From Corynebacterium bouchesdurhonense (GTDB lineage Bacteria; Actinomycetota; Actinomycetes; Mycobacteriales; Mycobacteriaceae): a DNA stretch of 64,000 nt. A model generated the notes under the pieces. The model searched no databases, was not told the DNA's origin, and saw nothing but the letters and a program-made list of their open reading frames with translations. Position 1 is the first letter of the stretch, and each line of letters starts with the position of its first letter. Both the position numbers and the translations under genes were made by a program. This document shows positions 24,641 through 32,748 of this stretch, one piece after another. The stretch lies in contig NZ_LT546028.1 of assembly GCF_900078305.2 (NCBI RefSeq), positions 608,948 to 672,947 on the forward strand, in the 5' to 3' direction.

Positions 24641-24668
24641 GGCGGCGTCAGATGTGTAAAAGAGACGG
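24641..24668 (+). other. Sequence nearly identical to a Nextera sequencing adapter (probable artefact)
   Basis: The stretch GTCAGATGTGTAAAAGAGAC matches the transposon mosaic-end adapter (AGATGTGTATAAGAGACAG, preceded by GGCAGCGTC in the read-1 adapter) at 25 of 28 positions. A second, more degraded AAAAGAGACGGCG lies just upstream at 24627-24639. It sits exactly where the conserved part of Wzt ends. Best read as untrimmed adapter or misassembly rather than biology. Confidence 0.75.
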
Positions 24669-24669
24669 C

Positions 24670-25458
24670 GCCCCCGCCGTGGAACCGGTCCACCAGCTCG
24701 GCCACGTACTGCCCGGCCTCGGGGCCCTCGTAGGCCTCTACCACGTCGGCGACCAGCCCGGCCTCGCGGATCTCGCCCTTGTCCACCCACAGCGCGGTGT
24801 TGCACAGCTGGGCCAGGAAGTCGTTGGAGTGGGAGGCGAAAACCAAAATGCCGGAGCGCTCCACCATCTCGGCGAGGCGGACGCGGGCTTTGGCCATGAA
24901 GGCGGCGTCGACGGCGCCGATGCCTTCGTCGAGAAGCAAAATCTCCGGCTCGATGGACGTGACTACCCCGAGTGCGAGGCGCACCCTCATACCGGTGGAG
25001 TAGGTGCGCAGCGGCATGGAGAGGTAGTCGCCGAGCTCGGAGAACTCCGCGATCTCATCCATTTTGGCCTTCATCTGCTTGCGCGTCTGGCCGAGGAAGA
25101 GGCCGCGGATGATGATGTTCTCGTAGCCCGAGATTTCCGGGTCCATGCCCACGCCGAGGTCGAACACCGGGGCCACGCGACCTCGCACCTCCGCCGAGCC
25201 GCGGGTTGGCTCGTAGATGCCGCTGAGCAGGCGCAGCAGGGTGGACTTGCCGGCGCCGTTGTGGCCGACGAGCCCCACGCGGTCGCCTTCGCGCAGGTGC
25301 AGGTTGATGTCGCGCAGCGCCTCGACCACCACGGTGTTGGAGGCGTTTTTGCCGATCCTGCCGCCGGCGCTGGACATCACCGCCTTCTTCAGCGAGCGGG
25401 ACTTCGCGTCGAAGATGGGGAAGTCCACGCAGGCGTTGTAGGTGTCAATAGAAACCAT
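24670..25458 (-). CDS. wzt: ABC exporter ATPase for the galactan/arabinogalactan precursor (Wzt), 3' end doubtful
   Basis: Conserved Wzt/TagH-type ATPase: Walker A GHNGAGKST near residue 71, signature YSTGMRVRLAL, Walker B LLLDEGIGAVD and switch ASHSNDF. It pairs with the adjacent permease to flip lipid-linked galactan. The recognisable protein ends at about residue 263 (DRFHGGG). The frame then runs on without a stop to 24259 through adapter-like and repeat sequence, giving a meaningless Ser/Pro/Arg-rich tail. The true stop codon is probably lost from the assembly. The start is ATG 25458 with GAGACACCC upstream. Confidence 0.88.
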
Positions 25459-25478
25459 GGGTGTCTCCTCAGCGTCTC

Positions 25479-26327
25479 TTAGACCCAGTACGGTACGCGG
25501 AACCGCATCCGCTTCATGGCAAACAGCGCGATCAGGGTGCCCACGGCGGTGCAGGCGAGCACGATCAGCCAGTGGTAGCCGGCCACGGGCTGGTTGATCA
25601 GGGGCGCGCGGACAATCTCGAGGTAGTGGTAGAGGGGGTTGATCTCTGCAAGCAGAGCTCGCTTGGCGACGTCTCCCCCCTGCTCCTTCAGCGTTTGGGT
25701 TGTCCACACAATGGGGGTGACGTAAAACAGCAGCTGCACCAGGGCCTCGAGCAGGGGCGCGACGTCCCGGTACCGGGTGGCGATGATGCCGAAGAGCATG
25801 GTCACCCACACCCCGTTGAGCACGAGCAGCAGCAGGCCGGGGACGGCGAGGAGCGTGTGCCAGGAAAGCGGGATGCGGAAGATGATGACCAGGATCAGCC
25901 AGATCACCATGTTGTGGGCGAGGAACAAGAGCTGGCGCCAGACCAGGCGGTACACGTGCACGGATAGGGCCGAGGGCAGCTGCTTGATCAGGCCCTCGTT
26001 CTCAATGAAGACGTTGGCGCCGTCCTTGATGCACCCGGAGATGAAGCCCCAGACGATGAAGCCGACGGTGACGTGGGGCAGGAACTCGGCCACGTCGATC
26101 TGGAACAGCATGGAGTAGAGCAGCCCGAGCGCCAGGGACATCACGCCGGTGGCGATGGTGATCCACAGCGGGCCGAGGGTGGAGCGCCGGTAGCGCTGCT
26201 TGATGTCCTGCCAGCCGAGCTGGAGCCACAGCTCGTGCTGGCCCCACCCGCGGGCGAGGTCCCGCATCGCCATGCTCCACGTCTTGGAGTTGGATGGCGG
26301 GGTCTCGGAGACGGGCGAGCTGGTCAT
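25479..26327 (-). CDS. wzm: ABC exporter permease for the galactan precursor (Wzm)
   Basis: A 282-residue ABC-2 type permease with about six membrane segments. The N-terminal amphipathic region ELWLQLGWQDIKQRYRRSTLGP, typical of polysaccharide exporters, precedes the first segment. It sits 20 bases upstream of wzt on the same strand. ATG 26327 is used; an in-frame GTG at 26375 would add 16 residues. Known relatives translocate decaprenyl-linked galactan in mycobacteria and corynebacteria. Confidence 0.9.
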   Translation of the reverse strand: MTSSPVSETPPSNSKTWSMAMRDLARGWGQHELWLQLGWQDIKQRYRRSTLGPLWITIATGVMSLALGLLYSMLFQIDVAEFLPHVTVGFIVWGFISGCIKDGANVFIENEGLIKQLPSALSVHVYRLVWRQLLFLAHNMVIWLILVIIFRIPLSWHTLLAVPGLLLLVLNGVWVTMLFGIIATRYRDVAPLLEALVQLLFYVTPIVWTTQTLKEQGGDVAKRALLAEINPLYHYLEIVRAPLINQPVAGYHWLIVLACTAVGTLIALFAMKRMRFRVPYWV

Positions 26328-26522
26328 GCGGGCGGCGTCGGCCCGCAGCTGATCTCTGTCCTGCACGGTGTTCACCCTAGCGCCCGCACCCACACGCACC
26401 CGCCCGCACACCCGCACGCGGCGGCTGGCAAGGGGACGAGCAGGGGGTATGCAGCCGCAAAGGTGGCCGTGCATAATAAGTAACCCGTAGGCCGGAGAGA
26501 CCATGTGAGGAGGGCAGGCGGC

Positions 26523-27734
26523 GTGGCGTATGACGTAGCTGAGGTCCGCGGCCTCTACACGTCGCTGTCGGACGGCTGGACGTACCTCAACGCGCACGAC
26601 GCCCCGCAGGTCCCGGAGCGGGTCTCTTCGGCGGTGGCGCGTTCCTTCCGTCTGGCGTCCACGGTGCCGCAGCCGGAGCCGGTGCGTGGCAGCCACTACC
26701 GCCAGCAGGCGGGCCGCCCGGAGGGGGACGCGTACTTGGCGGACGCGCGCTCGGCCGTGGCGGACCTGGTTGGCGTCTCGCCGGAGCGCGTGGTTCTCGG
26801 CCCGGACCTGCCGGCGTTGTACATGGCGTTGGTCACGGCGATGCGCCCGCTGTTTCGCCGCCACACCTCGGTGGTGCTCAACAACGTGGAGCGCCCGAGC
26901 CTGAACCGGATTCTCACCCGCGTGGACGCGGAGCTGCGCTGGGCGCAGGCGGACTTGGCCACCGGCGAGCTGCCGGCGTGGCAGTACGCGGAGTTGGTGG
27001 ACGGCTCCACCCGCCTCATTGCGGTGCCGGCGGCGCACCCGGAGCTGGGCACGGTGGTTGCGGTCCGCGAGATCGCGGACCGTGTGCGGGAGCGTTCCAG
27101 GGCTTGGGTGCTTGTCGACGCATCCTCTTTCGCCCCCTACCGCCCCCTGTCCTTCGAGGGCTTCGGGGCGGACATCATCGCCCTGGACGTGGCCGAGCTC
27201 GGCGGGCCGCAGATAGCGGCCCTGGTGTTCCGGGACGACACCATGTTCCGCCGCATCGACCGCGACGTGCTGCAGCTGGCGGTGTCGCCGGGGCTGGCGG
27301 GCGGCGTGTCCGCCACGGTGGAGCACTACGCGTCCCTGGCGGGTGCCGGGGCGGGCTGCCGCTCGCGCCGGGAGCGCCTGGTCAAATCCATGGGCGAGGC
27401 CGCCGAGTACATGGACCACCTGCGCGAGGACCTCTACACCTTCCTGGGCACCCTGCCGGTGGTGCACGTGGTGGGCGTGTCCGGGGAGGCCGCGGAGCAC
27501 GCCAGCCTGGACCGCATCCCCCGCCTGACGTTCGGTGTGAACGGGGTGCCGTCCTCGACCGTGTCGCAGCGCTTGGTTGCGAATGGGGTGGTGGCAACGG
27601 AGGCGTCGTTAAGCACACTGCTCCTTGAAATGGGAGTGGGCGAGATGGGCGGCGCCGTCACCGTGGGCCTGGGGCCCTTCAACACGCAGGCCGATGTGGT
27701 GCAGCTGACGCGCACCGTGGCGAGCCTGGCCTAG
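26523..27734 (+). CDS. Class V aminotransferase-fold protein lacking the PLP lysine
   Basis: A 403-residue protein with the cysteine-desulfurase/class V fold: TYLNAHDAPQVPE at the start, VLVDASSFAPYRPL carrying the Asp that normally contacts the PLP ring (D199) and a C-terminal small domain. The usual catalytic block SxHKxxGPxG reads DVAELGGPQI, with Glu225 in place of the Schiff-base Lys. It is therefore probably not a PLP enzyme. GTG 26523 has AGGAGGG eight bases upstream. It diverges from wzm, and ends 4 bases inside the convergent oxidoreductase gene. A motif copy (27110-27121) lies in the VLVDAS codons. Confidence 0.75.
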   Translation: MAYDVAEVRGLYTSLSDGWTYLNAHDAPQVPERVSSAVARSFRLASTVPQPEPVRGSHYRQQAGRPEGDAYLADARSAVADLVGVSPERVVLGPDLPALYMALVTAMRPLFRRHTSVVLNNVERPSLNRILTRVDAELRWAQADLATGELPAWQYAELVDGSTRLIAVPAAHPELGTVVAVREIADRVRERSRAWVLVDASSFAPYRPLSFEGFGADIIALDVAELGGPQIAALVFRDDTMFRRIDRDVLQLAVSPGLAGGVSATVEHYASLAGAGAGCRSRRERLVKSMGEAAEYMDHLREDLYTFLGTLPVVHVVGVSGEAAEHASLDRIPRLTFGVNGVPSSTVSQRLVANGVVATEASLSTLLLEMGVGEMGGAVTVGLGPFNTQADVVQLTRTVASLA

Positions 27735-28708
27735 CGCACCTCGAGCACGATTTTGCCGGTGCTGGCGCCGGAGTCGAGGTGGTCGTGCGCGCGGGCGGCC
27801 TCGGCGAGCGGGAACGTGGCCGAGATGTTGGGGCGGATCAGGCCGGCCTCGATGAGCGGCCACACGTGTTCCACGGTGGAGCGCACGATGTCCGCCTTCA
27901 TAGTGCGAGGGCGGGCGCGCAGCGTGGTGGCGTGCAGCGATTGGCGGCGCGGCATCATCCGGCCCAGGCTGATCTCGCCTTTCGCGCCGCCCTGCAGCGC
28001 AATCACCACGATCTGCCCGTCCGTGGCCAGGGCCTTCACGTTGGGCTCGAGGTAGGGCCCGCCCACCATGTCCAGGATCACGTCCGCCCAGCCGCGCAGC
28101 TCCTCGGCGAAGTCCTGCTCGCGGTAGTTGATGGTGATGTCCGCGCCCAGCTCGCGGCAGTACTCGAGCTTCTCAGCGCTGCCTGCGGTGGTGGCCACCT
28201 CGCAGCCGAGGGCCTTGCACAGCTGGATGGCAAAGGAGCCGATGCCGCCCGCGCCCCCGTGGATGAGCACCTTTTTGGCGGTGCCGTCCGCGTGCGGCTC
28301 CGCAACGCCCGCGAGCATGCCCAGGTTGGACCACACCGTGCACGCCACCTCGACCACCCCGGCCAGCTCCGCCAGGCTGAGGTTGTCCGGCTTGGGCAGA
28401 AGCTGGCCCTCCGGCACGGCCACGTACTCGGCGTACCCACCGCCGGCCAGCAGGCAGCCCACCTCCTCGCCCTTCGCCCGGCCAGTGGTGCCCGGGTCCT
28501 CGATCACGCCGGCGCACTCCAGGCCGATGATCTCGGACTCGCCCTTCGGCGGCGGGTACTTGCCGGCCGCCTGCACTAGGTCGCCGCGGTTCACCCCGGC
28601 CGCGGCGACGCGCACGAGCACCTCGCCGTCCTTGAGCTGCGGCATGGGGGCGTCGGTGAGCGCGAGGGAGCGCGGGTTGTCAGGATCAGTCAGCGTGATG
28701 GCTTTCAT
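27731..28708 (-). CDS. qor: Zinc-independent quinone oxidoreductase (MDR family)
   Basis: A 325-residue NAD(P)H-dependent MDR protein: GroES-like N-terminal domain with AAAGVNRGDLVQAAGKYPPP, Rossmann motif HGGAGGIGSFAIQL near residue 150 and the C-terminal FPLAEAARAHDHLDSGASTGK typical of the PIG3/TP53I3-like group. It probably reduces quinones or unsaturated carbonyls. No zinc-ligand Cys cluster is seen. ATG 28708. It converges on the aminotransferase-fold gene. Confidence 0.9.
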   Translation of the reverse strand: MKAITLTDPDNPRSLALTDAPMPQLKDGEVLVRVAAAGVNRGDLVQAAGKYPPPKGESEIIGLECAGVIEDPGTTGRAKGEEVGCLLAGGGYAEYVAVPEGQLLPKPDNLSLAELAGVVEVACTVWSNLGMLAGVAEPHADGTAKKVLIHGGAGGIGSFAIQLCKALGCEVATTAGSAEKLEYCRELGADITINYREQDFAEELRGWADVILDMVGGPYLEPNVKALATDGQIVVIALQGGAKGEISLGRMMPRRQSLHATTLRARPRTMKADIVRSTVEHVWPLIEAGLIRPNISATFPLAEAARAHDHLDSGASTGKIVLEVR

Positions 28709-28747
28709 GCCTGTTCAGCGTAGCGATATTGACGTCAACCCGCGGTC

Positions 28748-28846
28748 GTCCTGCGGCTGCGAGAGAAATTACTCGCACAGGACCGGGCATCTCCATCCTG
28801 GACGCCGCCCTTCGCACGGGCCTCGCCGATCGGCGGGGCCCGTTTT
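28748..28846 (+). ncRNA. Candidate structured RNA ending in a terminator
   Basis: Two strong helices lie in a gene-free gap: GTCCTG/CAGGAC enclosing TGCGAG/CTCGCA (28748-28783), then a GC-rich hairpin followed by TTTT (28817-28846). No ORF uses it, and the flanking gene upstream runs in the opposite direction. It could be a small RNA or simply a terminator for read-through from 27734. No clear promoter was found. Confidence 0.35.
28817..28846 (+). terminator. Intrinsic terminator before tRNA-Ser(TGA)
   Basis: The arms CGGGCC and GGCCCG with an inner CGCCG/CGGCG helix are followed by TTTT. It would stop plus-strand transcripts arriving from the left, before the tRNA gene. Confidence 0.65.
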
Positions 28847-28885
28847 CTCATGTAGTAAGGTAATTCCGTTGCTGTAGGGCAACGT

Positions 28886-28970
<85 letters not shown>

Positions 28971-28979
28971 CTCTTTTCT

Positions 28980-29007
28980 GGGGGAGCATTTGCTTGTCGA
29001 CGCCCCC
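28980..29007 (+). repeat. Dispersed SalI-core hairpin downstream of a tRNA
   Basis: GGGGGAGCATTTGCTTGTCG followed by ACGCCCCC; core at 28992-29003. The GGGGG/CCCCC arms can pair. It lies in the 48-base gap between the tRNA and the end of a convergent gene. Confidence 0.75.
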
Positions 29008-29018
29008 TTCTAGGGCGC

Positions 29019-29540
29019 TTATGCCCCGGCGGTCTCCGGGAAGAGCTCCGGCATGGTATGGAACTGGCGCTCGCCGTCGAAGTCGGAGGCAACCGCGCTG
29101 AGGATGCCCATGGCGCGCTTGGTGGCCGGGCGGTTCTGGCCGGCAACCACGCGCACGCGCTCGATGGGGAAGGTGCCGCGCACCTGGGCGACAGCGCTGC
29201 CGCCGGTGCGGTGGCCGAAGTCTGCGCCCATCAGCGGGGCGACGTCCTCGAGGCGCTCGGCGGAGCGCACGTCGCTGCCCGCGCCGGAGCGGTCATCGAA
29301 ACGCCACGAGGACCCCTCAAGGTCCCCGAGGGGCACGCCGAGCAGCACGATCTCCCCGTTGCCGGCCTGGAGGGCGGATGTCTTTGGAGTGAGGAAGAAG
29401 GGAACGGACTCGCTGTCGCCGGCAAGGGGGCCGTCGGTAAGCGAAGCAAGCTCGGCGGGGAACCAAACGAGCCAATTGGAGGGGTCGGTGTGGTCCCCGC
29501 ATGCGCAAAAGCCGGAGTTGAGCCAGGTGTTGAGTTTCAT
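29019..29540 (-). CDS. Hypothetical protein
   Basis: A 173-residue protein starting at ATG 29540 ([20 protein letters not shown]). It is a soluble, mixed alpha/beta-like sequence ending in [14 protein letters not shown]. The early CACGDH could bind metal, but no family is recognised. It reads toward the tRNA-Ser(TGA). The upstream region (29541-29798) is AT-richer and contains no gene, only a hairpin (GGCCTTCGG at 29718 pairing with CCGAAGGCC at 29745) and a tRNA promoter. Confidence 0.65.
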   Translation of the reverse strand: MKLNTWLNSGFCACGDHTDPSNWLVWFPAELASLTDGPLAGDSESVPFFLTPKTSALQAGNGEIVLLGVPLGDLEGSSWRFDDRSGAGSDVRSAERLEDVAPLMGADFGHRTGGSAVAQVRGTFPIERVRVVAGQNRPATKRAMGILSAVASDFDGERQFHTMPELFPETAGA

Positions 29541-29757
29541 GGGCACGAGTATACGGGCGTTTTCGGTGCGCACGCGGGGCAATGCGCTGGTGGTGGCCAA
29601 CCGCGGGCCACGGGCGGTCGCGCCGCTTCCCGCGGCCATGAATATAAAAAGATAATTCACCTACCTGGTCTTTTAGGTCCTGCTTCCGCAGATTTTTGAA
29701 GATCCTCGGAACTACGCGGCCTTCGGTTGTCCCTTGTCCTATTTCCGAAGGCCCCAT

Positions 29758-29786
29758 TTGGTTGGTGCACCCGCGTGGACTAGACT
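29758..29786 (+). promoter_or_regulatory. Promoter for tRNA-Ser(GCT)/tRNA-Arg(ACG)
   Basis: A -35-like TTGGTT (29758-29763), 17-base spacer and -10-like TAGACT (29781-29786) place a start about seven bases before the mature tRNA. Consistent with the housekeeping sigma factor. Confidence 0.5.
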
Positions 29787-29798
29787 GTTGCGAGGTCT

Positions 29799-29889
29799 GG
29801 AGACGTGCCAGAGTGGCCGAATGGGGCTCCCTGCTAAGGAGTTGCCCTCTTGACGAGGGCCGCAGGTTCAAATCCTGTCGTCTCCGCCA
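29799..29889 (+). tRNA. tRNA-Ser (anticodon GCT)
   Basis: A class II tRNA with acceptor GGAGACG/CGTCTCC, anticodon loop CTGCTAA, long variable arm and an encoded CCA (29887-29889). It is followed after one base by tRNA-Arg, so the two are cotranscribed. Confidence 0.95.
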
Positions 29890-29890
29890 G

Positions 29891-29963
29891 GCGCCCGTAG
29901 CTCAACGGATAGAGCATCTGACTACGGATCAGAAGGTTGGGGGTTCGAATCCCTCCGGGCGCA
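29891..29963 (+). tRNA. tRNA-Arg (anticodon ACG), copy 1
   Basis: A 73-base tRNA with acceptor GCGCCCG/CGGGCGC and anticodon loop CTACGGA. CCA is not encoded (ACAG follows the discriminator). It is identical over all 73 bases to the copy at 32511. Confidence 0.95.
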
Positions 29964-29966
29964 CAG

Positions 29967-29993
29967 AAAAACCCCAGCTGAGCTGGGGTTTTC
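29967..29993 (+). terminator. Terminator after tRNA-Arg copy 1 (bidirectional)
   Basis: AAAACCCCAGCTGAGCTGGG followed by GTTTT is a near-perfect palindrome with T-runs on both strands. It can end the tRNA transcript and the convergent surface-protein gene, which stops at 30006. Confidence 0.8.
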
Positions 29994-30005
29994 GCGGTTC
30001 CAGGG

Positions 30006-32258
30006 CTAGGCGGGGCGGTTCGTCTCCACCACCGGTGCGGCCTTCTCCACCGGCTGGGCGGGGGCCGCCGGCGCAGCACCACCGGGGATGCACGACACCA
30101 CGGCAACCGCCGCGAGCAGCGCGATCACCGCGCCGACCGCGCCGCCCGCTACTGCGGTGATCTGTTCGGGCTGCACGTTGAACTGCGCCGCGGCGTTGTT
30201 GAACACCTCGGCCGCCTGCGCCGCGAGCTGCTCCAAGCCCGGGATTCGCACCTGTTGCGCCAGGGCAATCGGTACCAGTGCCGCGAGCGGCAGGCCCAGG
30301 CCGGCAAGGGCCACGATGCAGCGCGGGCTAGTGATGCCGCCGCCACCGTTAGAGGAGCCGAGCGAGGAGTTCGCGTTGTCCGTGATCACAGGGTTCGCGT
30401 TACCGGTGATCACGGGGTTCGCGTTGCCGGTGACCACGGCGCTGTTGTTGCTGCCGTTGTTCGAGCCGTTGTCTTTGATCTCAACTGTTGGGTTGGCGTT
30501 GCCGGTGATGACTGGGTTCGCGTTGCCGGTGACCACGGCGCTGTTGTTGCTGCCGTTGTTCGAGCCGTTGTCCTTGATCTCAACTGTTGGGTTGGCGTTG
30601 CCGGTGATGACTGGGTTGGCGTTGCCGGTGACCACCGCGCTGTTGTTAGAGCCGTTGTTGGAACCGTTGTCCTTGATCTCGACGTTCACGGTCGGGTTAG
30701 CGTTGTTGGTGATGACCACGCTCGGGTTGCCGTTGTTGGAAGCAATGGCGTTGTTGGTGATCACCACGTTGATCAGCCGGCCTGCGCCACCGCCGCCCTC
30801 ACCCGTGCCGCCGCCACCGCCGCCGCCAAGCAGACCGCCGATGGAGCCGAGGATCCCGCCGAGGCCGCCGGTGCCGCCGCCCAGAATCCCGCCCAAGAGG
30901 GTGCCCAGGATGCCCGCCGCGGTGCCGGCCACATCCTTCGGCTCCGTCTTCGGGTTCTTGGCCATGATGCGCAGCTTGGCATCGAACTTGTCGGTGCCGT
31001 CGTTAACCCTGATCGGCAGTTCAAGGTAGCCGGCGGAGAAGCTGTTCGGTGGGGTCACCACAACCTTGCCGTTCTGAGAGGAAATCTTCCAGCCCGGAGG
31101 AGGCGTGATGCCAGCCTTTTCAAGGGTCACGCCCTCGGGCAGCGTGAGCCCCTCAATGGTCTTCGGCTGGTTCGTCTTTTCAAAGTCCAGCTCGTAGGTC
31201 TCGTTAAGGTCATCCTCCCACTTCTGCGGGGTGCGGGAATCCACCACGTTGACCTTGAGTGTCGGGCGGTAGGTGTTGCCGTTGGCCTCGGTGACCTTAA
31301 CCGGGATATCCACCTCGCCGGTCTCGAACGCGGTGGAAGACTGCGGACGGATCAGGACGAGAGTTCCGTTGTCGTTGCGGAACTTCCAGTTGAAAATCGT
31401 GTCGGTGGTCGGCTCGACCTTCGTGCCCGGGTCGAGCTGGAGGCCCTCCACCACTGCTTCCTTCTCGTTCCAGAAGTTTGCGGTGTTGTAGCGCTGGTCG
31501 AACTTGCCCTGGTCAGCGTTATCTGGGGCCTCATCGATGATGTTGAGCTTCAGGGTTGCCTTGTAGGTCGCGCCGTTCGACTCGGTGACGTTGACGGCGA
31601 TGTCCTTGTCGCCCTTGTTGAATCCGATGCTGGTGGCAGGGCGGATCGCCACAAGCGCGCCGCCGTCATTACGGAAGTTCCAGTTCTTGATAAGCGTGTC
31701 CTGCTCCACCTTCGTGCGCGGGTCGAGCTGGAGCCCCTCCACAGCGGCTTCCTTCTTGTTCCAGAAGTTCGCGGTGTCGTAGCGGTCGTCGAACTTTTGC
31801 TTGTCGACGCCCGCCGGTGCGGCCTCCGGCTGCGTTGGGTCCGTCGGCTGCTCGTCAACCACGTTGACCTTCAGGGTAGTGGTGAAGGATTGGCCGCCCT
31901 GGGGGGTGACCTTCACTCGAATGTCCACGTCCCCGGTCCTGAATGCGGTGCTGGACTGCGGGCGAATGAGCATCAGGGTGCCGTTGTCGTTGCGGAACTT
32001 CCAGTTGAAGATGGTGTTGGTGGTCGGCGCCACCTTGGTTCCCGGGTCGAGTTGCAGGCCGTCGACGGCCGCTTCGTTAACATTCCAGAAGTTGCCGGTT
32101 GTGTAGCGCTGGCTGAAGTCAGCAACCGTCTGCGCAGCGGCGGCCGGGAGGAAGGATACGGATGCAGTCTCGGGCACTACTACGGACGGGGTGAGCAGCG
32201 CGAGGGACAGGGCGCCGGCCGCGACGGAGATGCGGCGGGAGCGGATGGGTTTTGCCAC
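30006..32258 (-). CDS. Large repeat-containing exported surface protein
   Basis: A 750-residue protein with a signal peptide (about residues 1-43, ending AAAAQT). Three ~95-residue tandem domains follow, each starting RY-TxNFWN-xEAxVxGLQLDP and containing WxFRNDxG and IRPxxS. Next come a fourth divergent domain (about 350-440), a Gly-rich hinge and three copies of a 33-residue Asn/Gly unit (TVEIKDNGSNNGSNNSAVVT, then GNANPVITGNANP). The tail has two hydrophobic stretches and a Pro/Ala end, with no sortase motif. The start is GTG 32258 with GAAGGAG upstream. Probably an adhesin or envelope protein. It lies between two identical tRNA-Arg genes. Confidence 0.78.
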   Translation of the reverse strand: MAKPIRSRRISVAAGALSLALLTPSVVVPETASVSFLPAAAAQTVADFSQRYTTGNFWNVNEAAVDGLQLDPGTKVAPTTNTIFNWKFRNDNGTLMLIRPQSSTAFRTGDVDIRVKVTPQGGQSFTTTLKVNVVDEQPTDPTQPEAAPAGVDKQKFDDRYDTANFWNKKEAAVEGLQLDPRTKVEQDTLIKNWNFRNDGGALVAIRPATSIGFNKGDKDIAVNVTESNGATYKATLKLNIIDEAPDNADQGKFDQRYNTANFWNEKEAVVEGLQLDPGTKVEPTTDTIFNWKFRNDNGTLVLIRPQSSTAFETGEVDIPVKVTEANGNTYRPTLKVNVVDSRTPQKWEDDLNETYELDFEKTNQPKTIEGLTLPEGVTLEKAGITPPPGWKISSQNGKVVVTPPNSFSAGYLELPIRVNDGTDKFDAKLRIMAKNPKTEPKDVAGTAAGILGTLLGGILGGGTGGLGGILGSIGGLLGGGGGGGTGEGGGGAGRLINVVITNNAIASNNGNPSVVITNNANPTVNVEIKDNGSNNGSNNSAVVTGNANPVITGNANPTVEIKDNGSNNGSNNSAVVTGNANPVITGNANPTVEIKDNGSNNGSNNSAVVTGNANPVITGNANPVITDNANSSLGSSNGGGGITSPRCIVALAGLGLPLAALVPIALAQQVRIPGLEQLAAQAAEVFNNAAAQFNVQPEQITAVAGGAVGAVIALLAAVAVVSCIPGGAAPAAPAQPVEKAAPVVETNRPA

Positions 32259-32510
32259 GGGGGCTCCTTCAGAAAACCAGGGGCGGGGGGGGGCGGCGGA
32301 CTCGCGCCGGGGCGGAGTCGTTGAAAACCATGGGTAGTATCGCAAAACCTTCTGGGTTTTTTACAGCGGAACGCGGAAGGAACGCGAAATTTGGGGGCGC
32401 GGGATGTGGCGGGTGCCCCCGGGGAAAGGTGGGAAGGGGGCGTCGAAAAGCATGCAACCTGCGGTTTTGGTGGAACCCTCCGTTCGGTGTAGTCTCACTT
32501 CTCGTTGCAA

Positions 32511-32586
32511 GCGCCCGTAGCTCAACGGATAGAGCATCTGACTACGGATCAGAAGGTTGGGGGTTCGAATCCCTCCGGGCGCACCA
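32511..32586 (+). tRNA. tRNA-Arg (anticodon ACG), copy 2
   Basis: Identical to copy 1 through the discriminator base and additionally encodes CCA (32584-32586). The surroundings differ from copy 1 immediately outside the gene. The 250-base gap before it (32259-32510) holds a G-rich stretch and a dispersed motif copy (32440-32451), no gene. Confidence 0.95.
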
Positions 32587-32589
32587 AAC

Positions 32590-32614
32590 AAAACCCCCGT
32601 TCAGCGGGGGTTTT
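32590..32614 (+). terminator. Terminator after tRNA-Arg copy 2
   Basis: AAACCCCCG, loop TTCAG, CGGGGGTTTT: a strong rho-independent terminator four bases after the CCA. Confidence 0.85.
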
Positions 32615-32748
32615 CGCGTCTCCGGGTACGGGGGAGTGGCGTGAGAGTTCCCTTGGCGTAAGCGTTGAGAAGTCGCAGTGTGACGGCTATGTTGTTGGGT
32701 GGCTATGTGGGTCGCGCCGTGCGCGCCCTTATTCAACGAGAGGTACGC

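Noticed and set aside
24259..24669. Ser/Pro/Arg-rich C-terminal extension of Wzt
   Set aside because: It is translated from adapter-like and repeat sequence and overlaps the neighbouring gene on the other strand; not a real protein tail.
30360..30700. Regular DNA repeats that could be taken for a CRISPR array
   Set aside because: The units are about 99 bases, continuous without unique spacers, and in frame in a surface protein gene.
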